Of a stretch of 64,000 nt of DNA, positions 24,601-37,800 are shown piece by piece. Source of the stretch: Nymphaea colorata. Taxonomy: Eukaryota; Streptophyta; Magnoliopsida; Nymphaeales; Nymphaeaceae. Made by a program: the position numbers and the translations under genes. The first letter of the stretch is position 1; each line of letters opens with the position of its first letter. Location of the stretch: the NCBI RefSeq assembly GCF_008831285.2, contig NC_045144.1, positions 2,844,268 through 2,908,267 on the forward strand, in the 5' to 3' direction. The notes beneath the pieces are model-generated. The model did no database searches. It worked only from the letters and a program-made list of their open reading frames with translations, and was not told where the DNA came from.

Positions 24601-27600
24601 TAGGCCCTGACAGCCAGACTGACAAAAAGTTCCTTCTTTTATACAGTATTTAATAGAAGAAGCTTGTAAGTTTTAGATAAATAAATTAGGAATCTAAGAG
24701 GTTTTCTGCTATTCTTAGGTTTAAGTTGTTCTAAGTAATTGTCATTTTTTTTTAGTTTATAACTTTATTGTATTGGAAGCTACCATTTTTTGTGATGGTT
24801 CTCACATCTTATGAATTAATCTTCTTTAGCACATATAGCTGGTCATGTTGCGTAGATGCCTTTTTTTAGGACAAAAAGACTAGACTGCATGCATCAAGGG
24901 GAAGCTTCCAATTGTATGGATGTGTTGTAACCTGTAAAGATATTGTTGCACCCAAGGACACATCAAAATCTTTCAACAAGGTAATCTATCTGATCGACCT
25001 TTATTTTCTTTAGGATTCAGTAAAAGCATGAGTATATTTCCTTATGTTATTGAAAATCAATATGTATAAACTGCACTAACCGTGGTTCCCGTATTTTTAT
25101 TCTTTTGCTTCTGAAGATATTTATATCTTAATCAGTTAATCTTATATTAAGCATGACGTGGACCTCTTCATCTTATTGTGGCGAACCCTCAACACCTGAA
25201 CGCCTTTGTTTCTCTTGCCCGCAGGTAGCAGGGGCAGAACTATAAACTTCAACTGCAGGGGTTTTGGGTTTTCTTGTGGGCCGGGGGTGGGGGGGGGGGG
25301 GGTTGTGGAAGAGGCATTATGGGTTAAAGTCTTTTCAGTATTTCTGGGAGAGGCAGGGTTCCACCTTAAGAGAAATGCTTTCTCCAATGGAAATTGGCAT
25401 CTATGCTTTAATATACTGGTTAATGAAAACTTCCAAGCTGGAAAGTTTCATGACTGGCTGTTAATTTTCCGTTTTCTTGTTTCTATTCTCTTTCATGTTC
25501 TCTTCCTCTCAAGCAGTGGTTCGGTTGCTGATAGGTCCTGATTTCTATTATTAACAATGGTGGAATTCTTAGTTACCATCTTGGTTTTCCATTGCTTTAG
25601 TTTATTTAATGCATTGAGTAGCAAAGCATGAAAATTTTACTTTTTTGTTTTGGAAAAACTGTTATACATAATGTTCCATTGGAAAATTGTGGTTTACATC
25701 CACTCGGCAATGAAAACTGCACCTGTTGAAGAAATCACATTATCACATACGAGCCTTCTAACATGTAATTTTATCTTTTCCAGCATTCCATCCATGTATC
25801 TCTTCCGTTATATAATCAACCCAGTGATTGAAAATATTGAATATCTTGTTTCAATCAATTACAAGAAGCCCTTGTTTGGTCCACCGTTTGCATAATTCTT
25901 GCCTCGATAACATCTTCATTGTTGTTTTCGTTGTTGTAAATGTCATCAGAGCCATAAATCTCACTTTTAGAATAAGGATTGGAGTTGTCATAATATTATT
26001 CTCTATTTGGACTTTCAAATACTGATCGAAGTACTGCTTGACTCACATCAGCATCGTGGCATTCTAATCATTCTGCATAAATCAAAAGCTGCTTCTATAA
26101 TTTCCATGGAACAAGTATTAACATTTTTATTTTCTGTTTCTTCAATTTAACATCATTTTTCCATGTGCACTTATTTTTTCTTTTCATGATTTTAATCTCA
26201 TTATTGAACAAACTTCAGTTTTTGCATTTTGTGGTCACAACATACATGCATATTGTACTCGACATTTGATCTGTTGGCATGCTAATTTGACATGCTCTTC
26301 TGTAGGTTGATTATTATTCACATCCAGACAACTACAATCCTATTTTCCATGAAACCATAGCTCCTTATGCCTCTGTAATAGGTATGTAAATGGTTACAAG
26401 TAGAAGATATAAATCATGAGTAAACCTTGCTACAGCAACTTTTATCTCCCCATTAATGTGTATTATTAATCTTTCCATGTGAATTTTTTGTATTAAATTT
26501 ATTTTCCTTTCATATCTTCAGTTTATTGTGAAATTGGTGAAACTTATAGATGATAGGAACTTTGACAAATTCATGTTAAGTACTTGCAAATGTATATTCC
26601 AATTCATTTTTTCAGGACAGTTCTCATCATTCCTTGCCCTTTCCCATTACTTTACATGAATGTTAAAATGAGCCTTTCCTTTCATGCAATTTTGACACCT
26701 TGAAACTCTCATCCATGATGCAGCCTTCTCTTAGTGCAAACTCTGTTCTATGTTAAACTTAAGACTGTGGTCCGCCTCAGAAGTGTTAGACTCAGACAGC
26801 ACGTTCAGATTCATCACAGATCAAGCATGTTGTTCAATAAAGTTTACAACTCAAATTATAACGTTCAAAGAATGCAAATCTGAGCTCCCAATATTCCTCA
26901 AGTAATGAATCTTTGCCATGCACCTCACATGCCCTATTATCCATTCCTTCATGTTCAAAAACCAAAATAATATCACCTAAAAATTTTAAATTTTTTGTTG
27001 GGGTGACAATAGTCATGGTTCTCGGTGTAAGTGAACCTGAAAAAACAGATAAATACAAAAGGAACTCACGGTATATACATTCATAAAAATAAATGTTCAA
27101 GTGATAAGCGAAGCTCATAAAGAAGTGCCAACTAATCGTGCAAAATAAATAAGATAGGATGGGTATGGTTTTTCCAATATAATTTCCACGTAGTAGGCTT
27201 GATATCGTTGATTACTAGAATCCATGTATCCATATAAGAAAGACATTCAATCTGATAAGAGTACACCCAACTTGCAGCCACTTTTCCACAGTCAGACACA
27301 AAAAGAAAAAAAATGATAAGAATATGGTCCATGTGCAGCTACTCTTCCACGAGCCCAGATCTGACTTAGAACTTTCCAATGCAACTATCACGCAGTTGCT
27401 CACGCTCCACTACATGCACATTGGGAACCTAATCACACATACCTCTCACGTGTGATAGGTTCCCCTTCCACGCTGCTCCACTATCTCGCGATCAGCAGAG
27501 AGAAGAGAGAATGGAAGGGTAGAGGAAGAAAAAAGGTGGGGAGAGATTGATAGAGAAGAGGTCGCCAGAAAGTCACGTCAGCCGCTGGTGGAGAAGGGTG

Positions 27601-30600
27601 GAGATCGTCGGCTTTGATGCCATGTTACAGTCGGCAGTCTTAGAGAGACAAAAACATCTTCTTTACTAACCCTAATCTCAATAATAAATAGATTAGGGCA
27701 AAGGTAGAGACTTACAAATAACATCAACCAAAAATAAAGAAATGTTCTAAGGGAACTCCTAACTATTAAATATTGCAAAGGACCACCTAGAAACTTAAAG
27801 TCTTCTAATTCAACAGAGAGGAAATACGATGAATGATGATTGGAGAGAGAAAAAGTAGGTGAGAGAAAAGAAAGGTGAAAAGCAACTTTCAAAGTATATA
27901 GACGTCGAGTAAATATGTGGGCTGATGTAGGAGCTGTCATATAAACTTGATTGATGGTTTAGAAAGTGCTGCACATAAAGTTACTTTTCCAAGGTAAAAG
28001 TACGTTTTTTTTACTTATCCTTCTGAAAAAAATAACTTTACATGTAAAACAGTGCAATCCATCAATCAAGTTAATAAGATGACTCACAATTAGTCCACAT
28101 AGTCCTCATATTTACTTAGTCAACCTATTTCATGAATTATATGTGTGCATGAGTTCGTATATTGAAATATCATTGACATTTGAAAACAACTTGTAAACTT
28201 TATTGAAACCGTATCTTATTGGTTGTCCACGGATTTCATTATTAAGAACTGTGTCTACAGCTTCTTCTACCCATTTTTCCTGACATATTACTTGACTAAT
28301 GTCAATTCGATGCCTAATCATTAAAATAGTCTATCTCAAATAGGTGGACAGTGAGATTTTTCCCTCTCTTCCATCTTTTTCTTTAGTGGTGTTTTTTAAT
28401 GGTCATGGATTAACATGGAGAGGGAGAGAGAGAGAGAGAGAGAAAGTCGTGTGTCAAAGCTTCGTGTTGAGAAAACTTACTGTTTTGCATTTGAGGTTTT
28501 CTGTATTTTGGAAGTTTAGTATTAGGTAGTTTTCTGAATTTTAAAGTTTTGTTGGACTCTTTATGTAAAGGGTTAAACATAACCCTAATCATTTATTATT
28601 TAAAGGAAAGGGAGAGCCGTAACAAGTAGATTGCTCCTTACTCTCTTTCCTCCTCACGTTTTCTTCTTCTCCTTCTTCTCTACCTCTCTAAACAACACTT
28701 TGAAGTGAATTGGAGTTGAAAACAACAACTTCACTATATGATGGTAGCTAAGTCACACAGATGCTGCAAAATGACTGCCGCACCCGTGTCGACACGACTT
28801 GGGTGCGGGTGTGGCCCGGATTTATGCACAACACAAGTCAACAAGAGTCGTGTGCGGCTGACTGCACCCGGCCATTTTCGTCCATTTTGGACACGCACCC
28901 AACTCGCATTTGACTCGAGTTGGGTGCGGTCAAACCGCTTCAAGCCTATTGTTGGCCTTTTTCAATCTTTTTATTTAAAAAATTTTTTAACGTTAAAAAG
29001 AGGGTTTAAGGCACGATCCTGTACCCTCTTCCTCTCCTCGTGTGTACTTCTCCCATGTGTGGGTTTTGCTGGTTTTATTGAATCATCCAGCGGAATGGAA
29101 GGTCATTTCCTGTGACTGAGTGGGTTGAACGACTGCTAGCGGCGATGTGCGACAGGGGCGGAACAGAAGATATTTCATAAGTATTATCGTCTGCATTTTT
29201 CTCACCCTTATTTCTGGCAAAATGGCGGCTTTTCTAGCTGTCTCTGGTTTTTGCCATATGCACTTCTTCATGGCATTCTTTAGTTTGTATTTAATTTTGT
29301 TGTGTCACCGATTCAATTCATGGCTCACAGCACAGGTGCTTCTATTTTTTTCTTTTATGCTTAAATCAATAAATGTTCACATTTGACTGTTAGTTTTTTC
29401 ACTTTCTCAGTTTTGTGTTTTGTTGCAATGACTGTTATTTCTTGTTTAGCATTTTTTTTCCATTTCTGTGTTCTGTCCTGTTTTTGTTGTTTTTCGTTAA
29501 CTTGATTTGTGAAAGACTGAAAGTTTGCATGTTTATTTTTTTGGTTTTCACTTGTCTATGTTCTGTCCTGTTTTTGTTGTTTTTTGTTTACTTGTTTAAT
29601 GTTTGTACTTTGTACTTTGTAAGCATGTGGATGCTTTGTTTAGTGTTTGTACTTTGTACTTTGTAAGCATGTGGATGCTTTGTTTAATGTTTGTACTTTG
29701 TACTTTGTAAGCATGTGGATGCTTAACATGTTACATTCATATCCACAATACATTATGACTTATAAATATATCCACAATACATTATGACTTATAAGTATGT
29801 AATATATTATATTCAAGTAGACTATAGTGTATACTCTTAATTTCTTAATATATATATATATATTTATATATAACTATAATAAATTAATAATAATAATAAT
29901 AATACTTTCGCCACACCGCCGCACCTAAATTTTTGGGGATGTGCCGCTTCGGCACCTGCACCCACATCCCGCGCCTATGTGACATAGGATGGTAGACATA
30001 AACAAGATGCAGTCACTACCCTTAGTTCACATTCCCTGGTTTTTCACAATTATAGTACATATGCATGAGTATGCAAAAAAGTGGCCATCCTTTCTGTATA
30101 TTCCTAAAGTTCTTTTATTTAACCCATGGTTACAAATGATGCTTTGCCTGGGTTGGGCATGTAGTATATTTTTCCATTAATGAAGCACACTTGCATGTAT
30201 AGTAGACAGAAACATCTCATGGTCCTGTCATGGAATACTTATTCTTACAAATTATGTATGGCAGTCAATTGCATGTACTGGGAGAAAAGATTTCCCCGAC
30301 TCCTCACTACTGAACAGTTCCAAGATCTAATGCAACAAGGTAGCCCGCTTGTTGGGGTTTGTGATATCACATGTGATATCAGTGGTTCACTTGAATTTAT
30401 TAATCAAACCACTACAATAGAGAAGCCTTTCTTCAGGTATCGTATAAAACAGCCTTTTGGAAATATTACTTGCATATATTCAGTTTTTATTTCTGTTCTC
30501 ACTTGACATGTTTCTGCAACACCTATCTTTATTTTCTATTCTCGAAGGACTTGAGGGATTTTGATATTCCACATATCAAACAATTCACATAGATCTCAAA

Positions 30601-33600
30601 ATATTTTACATGAACGATTTGAAGAATCTCAGCTGCGGAACCTTCTTAAGTCCACTAGTTAAAAAAGCAGGAAACCAGACTTAGAAGAGTTCCACTGTCC
30701 TTTATGAGTGGATGCTTGAAAACCCACTGCTGAGACTAGTTTCAATTTTGAATGTTTCACAAAACCAAAGTTGACTTTCTAAATAATAAAAGAAGCATGC
30801 GAATTTTTTTGTTATTTTACACCTAGAAAGTATGATTTCCTGATCTAAGTTGCAAAGGTTTTACCAAAAAAAAAAAATCTTGTTCTCATCTAAATCTCTT
30901 GTCTCCATCTTTTGGGATTCCATACATGGTTGGTGGCTGACTGAAAATTCTTGAAACTTGACCATACTTCTGATATCTCACTAAAATTTTTGTCACTTGA
31001 CTGTAGCCTGTTTTCTCTAAACTTTTCAAGGCCTCAATTGATCTGGCCTGCATTGTCTGCATGATGGTATTTAAGTACATTAACATATAATTTGCATGTG
31101 AAGCAAAACAGTGAATTAAGATTCCATGTGGTCATTCATGTCAAGGTTAAAGTGGTTGCTTTATCGTTGCTGTAGAACTAAGATTGTTAATTTTTTATGT
31201 TCTTGGATGACATGAGTTGCCCAACATTGAACACCCTATCATACAAGGCCACCTTATGCCATTGTATTGGGCTTTGTAATGCAGTAGAATGACCAAAATT
31301 ATAACTAAATTTGTGGAAAAACTTTTCAAGCCAACAGCAAGTAATCAGGAAAATGAAGAATGATGGCCCATATTGTGATGAAGCAATAGATACTAGAAGA
31401 AGTCCAATTAATTATTTAATAATCATTTTAGAAATTGCTAGTTTATGTTTTATCTCCAGAACAACGTGTATTAGATGTTTCCTGGTCTCGTAAGTTGAGG
31501 GGATGTACTTGAATATTATCAAATTTTGTTTGTCAGATCCCTGAGAACTTGAAAATTAATTTGTACTTCTTTTTCCAAAGATCAGTCCTTGCATAGTAAC
31601 TGGTTTTCTTATTAGGTACAATCCTTTCACAGATTCATATCATGATGACATGAAGGGAATTGGTATAATTTGTCAATCCGTGGATATTCTCCCAACAGAG
31701 TTTGCCAGAGAGGTAATACGTGGTTTTTTTGTTATTTTTGTAAATTTGTGGATAATGTATTCCCCATGTTACATAGGAAGGTTTGATGCAATAGTGTTGC
31801 ACCTTTCAGTGTCACTTCAAAATACGTTCTTCTGCTAAAATCTCTCTCCTTTTCCTTTTTCCTTTGTTGTCCTTTTGGACTGGGCGAAGGCAACCCAACA
31901 CTTTGGAGATGTTCTTTCCCAATTTGTAGGTAGCTTATCATCCACGAATGATATTTCAAGCCTACCTCCTCATCTAAGAAGAGCTTGCATATCTCATCAT
32001 GGAGTCCTTACCTCTTTGTATGAGTATATTCCCCGGATGAGAAATTCTGATTCACTGTAAGTTTCTTTTTCTTGGCTTTTTCATCATTTTTTGAGAACAA
32101 GTTTCCATTGGGTGAATTTCAATTAGTTTATTAGTTTAGATTGCTTGTCCAGTGGGTGATATGCAGGCGACAAGGCTATGTCAAACTTATGTTCATTTTT
32201 GCTTGGTTTTGTTTAGCTAAGTCATCTAGGTAGCGCTGTAGGGGTATGGATATGGGTTTGGGTACAGGCACGGGGAAGTGGGTATGGGTACAACAATTTT
32301 AAAAAATCTTGGTACAGGGGTAATGCAAAAAAAGAGAGAGAGAGAGAGTGTGTGTGTGTATATATATACAACACATCATTAAGACAATCTTTAATGTTTC
32401 CTTTCATAGTTCCTACATATAATCTCAGAAAACATAAATAAACTAACAAAAATATGGTGAAAATATAAGAAAAAAGTGAAAAAAATCTGGTTTGGATTGG
32501 TCTAAGCATATCGACAGTGTACTGCCATATCAGTATCAGCGTACCGCTGTACTGGTACTGCTATGGGGGCATAACCCACATACCTATGTGACTTAGGTTT
32601 GAAGCAAAACCACACCTGATTTTCTGCACATTTTTCACCCATCAACAAACTGAATATGCATGCAATGTAATGACCCTAAATTTTTTGGACAATTCTGTTT
32701 TCTGTACATGGTAGAAGGAACACTTAGGATTATCACAACTAAAAATAAAAAGCCTCATTTTACTGAATTAATGAAGTCAACTTTTCCAAAAATAAACCAG
32801 AACAGGCATAACTTTGTATATTCAGAAAAATAAAACTCTCTTCCTAAGCCAATGATTATGTGTTGGATATTATCATCAAGCATCTAGCTGCGCGCCCTCT
32901 TTCTCTCCTATCCTTTAGCTCATGTACAGTGTGAGAATTGTGAAGTTTCCATATGGTGAGTCCAACCCTTGACCTAACCCAGTCCAGCCTATGGCAAGTG
33001 AAGACAACCTGTATGACTTCTAAATAATAAACAAATGCATGCATAACCATCGACAACTTATAGCGTGCAAGAAAACCTACAGGTGTAGATCTATGATAGT
33101 GATTGGATTATATAATTCATCACTGCCATACATATACATATGCGTGCTTTTTTTAGTGTTTTGTTATTTGTACCTGCATGTTTTCTTTTGAATATGCACT
33201 ATGTAAAGCAGAGCTCAAATCACTCCAAACAACCCCCATTGCACAACAAAAAAGCTGAAGCCACACACCTCTTGAAATAAATGGAAATATATTGATGAAG
33301 AGAAATACAAGAACCTAGCTCTCAGACCTTAATCATACATAGGATATCAGTCCCTTATTTATAGAGTGAAAGAGCATAAGAGAAAAAGGAGAGAAACTAA
33401 CTGTTGGACTAGTTCCGATGGCGAGAAATCTAGCTGTTGGAACTAGACAATAGCTAGTTCAACTCAACCAAAAAAGAAGAAGCAGAAAAGAAAAAAAATG
33501 AAAAGTGAAGGAAAAATAAGATACAAAAGAAATCTCATGTACAAGTATGCATATACATACATATTATATTGACATGTCTATAACGATCTCCAAACATACA

Positions 33601-34777
33601 AGTTAGAAATAATGTATAAGTATAGAAATTCTAGTACGTGATTTGATACTGAAGAAAAGGCCAATATATCAAAACGGCTGCAACAATGCAGTGACGGGAA
33701 GGACGCAGCTCAAGAAAACTGAAGAAACAGAGAATGCGTAGAATGGCAAAAGCTTTTTGAACAGAGAGAAAGCTGCCTGCGTCATTTCACCATTCTGAAT
33801 GCTTATATGCAGGTTCTGCTTTAAAGAATCGTAACAGAATAATTATGACATGTACAGAGAATCTCTTGACCACAAAGAAATCAAATTTCTAACAAAGTAC
33901 TACACATGCATCTGGGCAGTGGGCCTCTCACACACTAAAAGCTTCTTGATATTTCCAGACTGTTTCACCAAAATTAGTCAACTCATGCCTTTTTTAATTC
34001 TTCAACACACCCTCATCAAACTGGGCATGTAAGTCACACCCAGATTTCTCTTCAAGAAACATAACTTCTCCTTTGCTAAAGATTTAGTTAAGATATTAGC
34101 CACCTGCTTTCGTAAAGAAATTGTTGAAATTAGGAAGTTTATATTTAAATGTGGTAGTTTTCTGATTATTTAAAAGTTAGAGTCTTCTTTAGTCATTTAT
34201 ATCTTTTTGTGTCTCTCTTGTGTAAAGACACTAGCCGACCCCTATTCTCTCTTTAAATAAGAGATTAGGGTTAGCAATGAAGACACGATAGTTTGTTCTC
34301 ACTCTCTCTCTCTCCCTCTCGTTCTCTTCTTTTGTTCCCTCTCTTTTCTCCATCTTCTGCAACATGGTATCAGAGCCGGTTATCTCCATCCTTCTCCGGT
34401 GACGGCTGATGTTATTTTCCGGCGACCTCTTCTCCTATTCTATCTCTTCCTATTTCTTTCTCTACCCTTCCTTTCTCTCTTCTCTCTGCTGATCGAGAAA
34501 TAGTGGACAGCGTGGAAGGGGAACCTAATCACACGTGAGAGGTATGTGTGGTTAGGTCCCTAACATGGATGTAGTGCAGCATAAGCAACTACGTGGAAGT
34601 TGCTGTGGAACAGTTTTTCTTTTTCTCTCTGATCTGGAACGTGGAAGACTGAAAAGGGTTGTATCAGAAGCTTCTTAGTTGCTGCTGTTGAAGAAGAAGT
34701 TCAGGCCAGATCGCATTGGTTGTTGCTGTGTGGGAGACGACAAGTTCAATTCTGAAATGTGGATCATATCAGATCTG

Positions 34778-34823
<46 letters not shown>

Positions 34824-37800
34824 ATATATATTAATCTCTGGACGTGGATACATTGAAGCTGTGGACATCAACAGAAATTTATATGCACAGCTGTGAGGGA
34901 GTCTACATTGGTTAATGTCTTAAGGACGTTTCTCTCTCAAGACTGTCGGCTGTAACATGAACATTTGGGGACCTACACAATCTATTGGTACTTTTTTTCT
35001 ACTCTCTCACGTCTGATTTTCTAGGGCAGACTTCTGTGAGCAAGTCTGCTCACATCTTGGGAAGATTTGTTTGCTCAAGTTAGGGTTTCTTAAAACCCTA
35101 GGTCGATGCATTCTTGAAGTCGTGTGGAGGAAACCAATGTCGTGCAGGCAAGTCTGATTTTTTTTTGTAGAAGTCGTGGAATGATGCACAACACTGTTTT
35201 CGTAAGTCGTTGAAATCTGAGGTCACGTTGGAAGGTCTGAAGTTGTCTAAAAATAAGTTTTTTGTTGGCTGTCGTTAAGTCTGTGCACAACTTATGATAT
35301 TACTGCTTACGTTTGACTTTGAAAAATATACATATACTTAGAAGATGTTGGCATAATCATCGTTGTGACATTAGTGGCATGTGGCAGTGGTGCTGCGAGT
35401 GATATTGTTGAGTTCTTTGTTGTTGAGCAGCCCCTTACCTGACTGATTAATTATAAGTTGGACGTTCTTTTGTGTGTTCAAACTGCTGCAAAATTGTTTT
35501 GGTGCTCCCTACTGTGTTTAATATGGCTGAGATTAGCAAACCAGATGGTGGGAATAATTATAAAGGAACTGGGAATCCCTCCTTTTTTGGATCTACAGTC
35601 CCAGTTAGCATTGACAAATCTGAGTATGAGCAATTTTTGGCACACAGAGTCTCACAGGCTTCAACTTCCACTGTTTTTATTGATCGAGCTCTCTCTACGG
35701 GTACATCCACGCTTGATTCAAGTATGTCTTGGATTATTGACTCAGGAGCATCGAGACATTTCTGCAGTAGACCTGGTTTGTTTACTATATTGCATAGATT
35801 TTCTCAGCCACGTCATGTTAAAATTGCAGATGGCAGAATGTCACCTATATTGGGTTATGGAGATGTGAAGCTTTCTCAGTCTATGACCATTCCACATGTC
35901 TTATACGCTCCTGAGTTTCCTTCCAATTTGCTCTCTGTTAAATAGTTGACTACTAATTTACACTGTCGCATTATTTTTGACCCTGGTGCATGCTCATTTC
36001 AGGACTTACAAACTGGGAAGACTATTGGTGGTGGCTATGAAAAAGAGGGCGTCTACATCCTGTCAGTCCCTATGGGCCTTGCTGCTACCTCTTCTACATC
36101 AGATTCTACATCATTTCAGTGGCATCTCAGACTTGGTCATCCTTCGGGGTCCAAGCTTCGTTCCATCCTACCTCACCTTTCAGTCCCAGAGTCATTTCAA
36201 TGTGAGACCTGTCAACTTGGCAAGCATACTCGTAGTAGTTTTCCTTCGAGTCTTAGTCCATCAAGTCAAGGGTTGTTTGATCTTCTTCATGTTGATGTGT
36301 GGTGTCCTAGCAGAGTTGCTAGCCGATCTAAGTTTAGGTATTTTCTGGTTGTTGTTGATGATTACTCTCGAGTTAGTTGGGTATTTCTTTTGAAAGAAAG
36401 GTCTGAAGAAGTACCTATTCTCAAAAACTTGATTATTGAAATAAAAACTCAGTTTGGTTCTCTGGTTAAGTGTATTCGCATTGATAATGCTCTTGAGTTC
36501 AAATCCTCTATCTTAATGACCTTTTATGTTGAAAATGGTATCTCTCCCCAATTTACATGTCCCCACACTTCACAACAGAATGGAGTTGCCGAAAGAAAAC
36601 ATAGACAACTTCTAACTGTTGCTCGTACCCTAATACTTCATAATCATGTACCTACATACTTATGGGGTGATGCCATACTCATGGCTACCTAACAAATCGT
36701 TTACCATCATCATCCATTGACAACAAAGTACCGATTAAACTTGTTTATCCCAATCGAAGTTTATTTCCTGTTGCACCAAAAGTATTTGGCTGTACTTGTT
36801 TTGTTCACATTCTTGGGCCCAAACGTGATAAACTTGTTGCTCAAGCCATTAAGTGTGTTTTCATTGGCTATCCTCGAAACCAAAAAGGGTACAAGTGCTT
36901 TGATCCGGTAACTCACAAAGAGTATATCAGTGCGGATGTCACTTTCTTCGAGTCTTAGTCCTACTTCTGTGTCATCTGAGATGACATGTCCTATTCCTCT
37001 ACCTATCCCTCCAGTCCCGTTGCAGTCTTTTCCCTCTCCTACTTTGACAATGAATAGGTTCCAGGACCCTCCATTGGTATACACGCGTCGGCAGGATCCC
37101 TCTCATGGTCGACCATCAGAATCTTCTCAAGGTGTGACCTCCATTGAAGTAAGTATACCTGACATTGATCCTTCTCAGGACTTGCCTATAGCCCTGCACA
37201 AAGGCAAGAGACAGTGTACTACACATCCAATCTCACAATTTGTTTCCACTGACCACCTTGATGACAATTTACAACAGTTTCTTCATGCTATGACAATTCA
37301 TACTGTACCAACTAGTCATCAACAAGCACTACTAGACTGTAAATGGTGAAAAGCCATGCAAGATGAGATGGATGCTCTCTTATAGCGTGGTACCTGAGAA
37401 TTGGTTGATCCTCCTTCAAATTGTGATATTGTTGGCTCTAAATGGATCTTTACAGTCAAGTGCCATTCAGATGGGTCTGTAGAGAGATATAAGGCTCGAT
37501 TAGTGGCTAAGGGTTATACCCAGACATATGGAGTTGACTTCTTTGAGACTTTCTCTCCTGTGGCCAGGTTGGTTACTATTCGGCTCATTATCTCTGTTGC
37601 GGTATACTCTAATTGGCCTATGTATCAACTGAATGTAAAGAATGTCTTTCTCTATGGTGACCTTGAAGAGACTGTATATATGCAGCAGCCCCCAGGGTTC
37701 AAGCGACAGAGAGAGTGTAGAAAAGTGTGTCGTCTGAAGAAGGCAATATGTGGACTTAAACAAAGTCCTAGGGCATGGTTTCACGAATTATCTGAGGTCG

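Noticed and set aside
25206-25541. 111-codon + strand frame in intron 6
   Set aside because: Gly/Val translation of the poly-G tract and flanks; no family match and in an intron.
28724-29000. Tandem GCACCC/GGGTGCGG words as a possible satellite or CRISPR-like array
   Set aside because: They are the subterminal words of the hAT-like element; spacing is irregular and there are no uniform spacers.
29147-29666. Hydrophobic open frames inside hAT-like element 1
   Set aside because: T-rich DNA gives Phe/Leu-rich translations; no transposase motif.
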